Shown here piece after piece: positions 13,426-13,505 of a stretch of DNA of 13,505 bases. The stretch spans positions 1 to 13,505 of the forward strand of contig WJJB01000029.1 in NCBI GenBank assembly GCA_014729935.1, in the 5' to 3' direction. Position 1 is the stretch's first letter, and the number at the start of each line of letters is the position of its first letter. The stretch comes from Candidatus Bathyarchaeota archaeon (lineage in GTDB: Archaea; Asgardarchaeota; Lokiarchaeia; Sigyniarchaeales; Sigyniarchaeaceae). The translations under genes were made by a program, and so were the position numbers. The notes beneath the pieces are model-generated. The model was not told where the DNA came from. It saw nothing but the letters and a program-made list of their open reading frames with translations, and did no database searches.

Positions 13426-13505
13426 ACTACCCATACCTAAACAGTAACGGGGGAATTTGACGTTCTCGATGCGAAGGATTGAAATGGAACCGGAGATTTC
13501 CCCCG
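13426..13505. other. Right-edge spacer, no feature supported
   Basis: After the winged-helix stop, 80 bases reach the window edge without an open frame I can support. AACGGGGGAATT and a terminal TTTCCCCC are short G/C runs of opposite orientation. No T-run terminator is visible before the edge. Confidence 0.4.

Noticed and set aside
1..13505. CRISPR arrays, cas genes, prophage or toxin-antitoxin modules
   Set aside because: No regularly spaced long repeats and no matching protein families seen anywhere in the window; the 20-base tandem repeat near 8.1 kb has no spacers.

Overview
The window is archaeal chromosomal DNA. The clearest markers are ribosomal protein S17e, an Orc1/Cdc6 initiator, an archaeal-style FtsZ, a PAC2-family protein, a roadblock/LC7 protein and a four-subunit pyruvate:ferredoxin oxidoreductase. 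Several genes have a TATA-like box 20-35 bases before the start codon and little or no leader, which also fits archaea. The lineage is not fixed by the sequence. Roadblock proteins and a long (254-residue) bacterial/eukaryal-type triosephosphate isomerase would suit an Asgard archaeon or another mesophilic archaeal group with many bacterial genes, but that is inference. The predicted metabolism is anaerobic and ferredoxin-linked.

Layout, left to right. (1) 1-1173, minus: a tandem-roadblock-like protein, translationally coupled (TAATG) to an unrecognised gene that runs off the left edge. (2) 1207-1577: spacer with what looks like decayed coding sequence on the plus strand. (3) 1574-2398, minus: PAC2-family protein. 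(4) 2569-3171, plus: CxxCxxCC (YkgJ-type) metal-binding protein, convergent with the por operon with 2 bases between the stop codons. (5) 6237-3174, minus: por operon in the order gamma, delta, alpha, beta, with 8-, 8- and 1-base overlaps. (6) 6540-7304, minus: triosephosphate isomerase, followed by a hairpin/T-tract terminator. (7) 7305-7879: 575 bases without an intact gene, holding a transposase-like zinc-ribbon remnant and a chain of hairpins. (8) 7880-8056, plus: a 58-residue zinc-ribbon protein. (9) 8502-8208, minus: S17e followed by tRNA-Glu(CTC). (10) 8595-10517, plus: a secreted, membrane-anchored protein ending in a clear terminator. (11) 10593-11684, plus: ftsZ. (12) 11940-13425, plus: an orc1/cdc6 homologue and a small winged-helix protein, preceded by a repeat-rich spacer that could hold an origin or operators.

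How the genes work together. PorGDAB and TIM belong to central carbon metabolism: TIM in glycolysis/gluconeogenesis, POR linking pyruvate to acetyl-CoA and reduced ferredoxin. FtsZ and Orc1/Cdc6 place cell division and replication initiation next to each other in the same direction. S17e and tRNA-Glu form a small translation unit. The least explained parts are the roadblock gene pair at the left edge, the structured spacer at 7.6-7.8 kb, and clusters of the heptamer ATTCGGG/CCCGAAT in two spacers.
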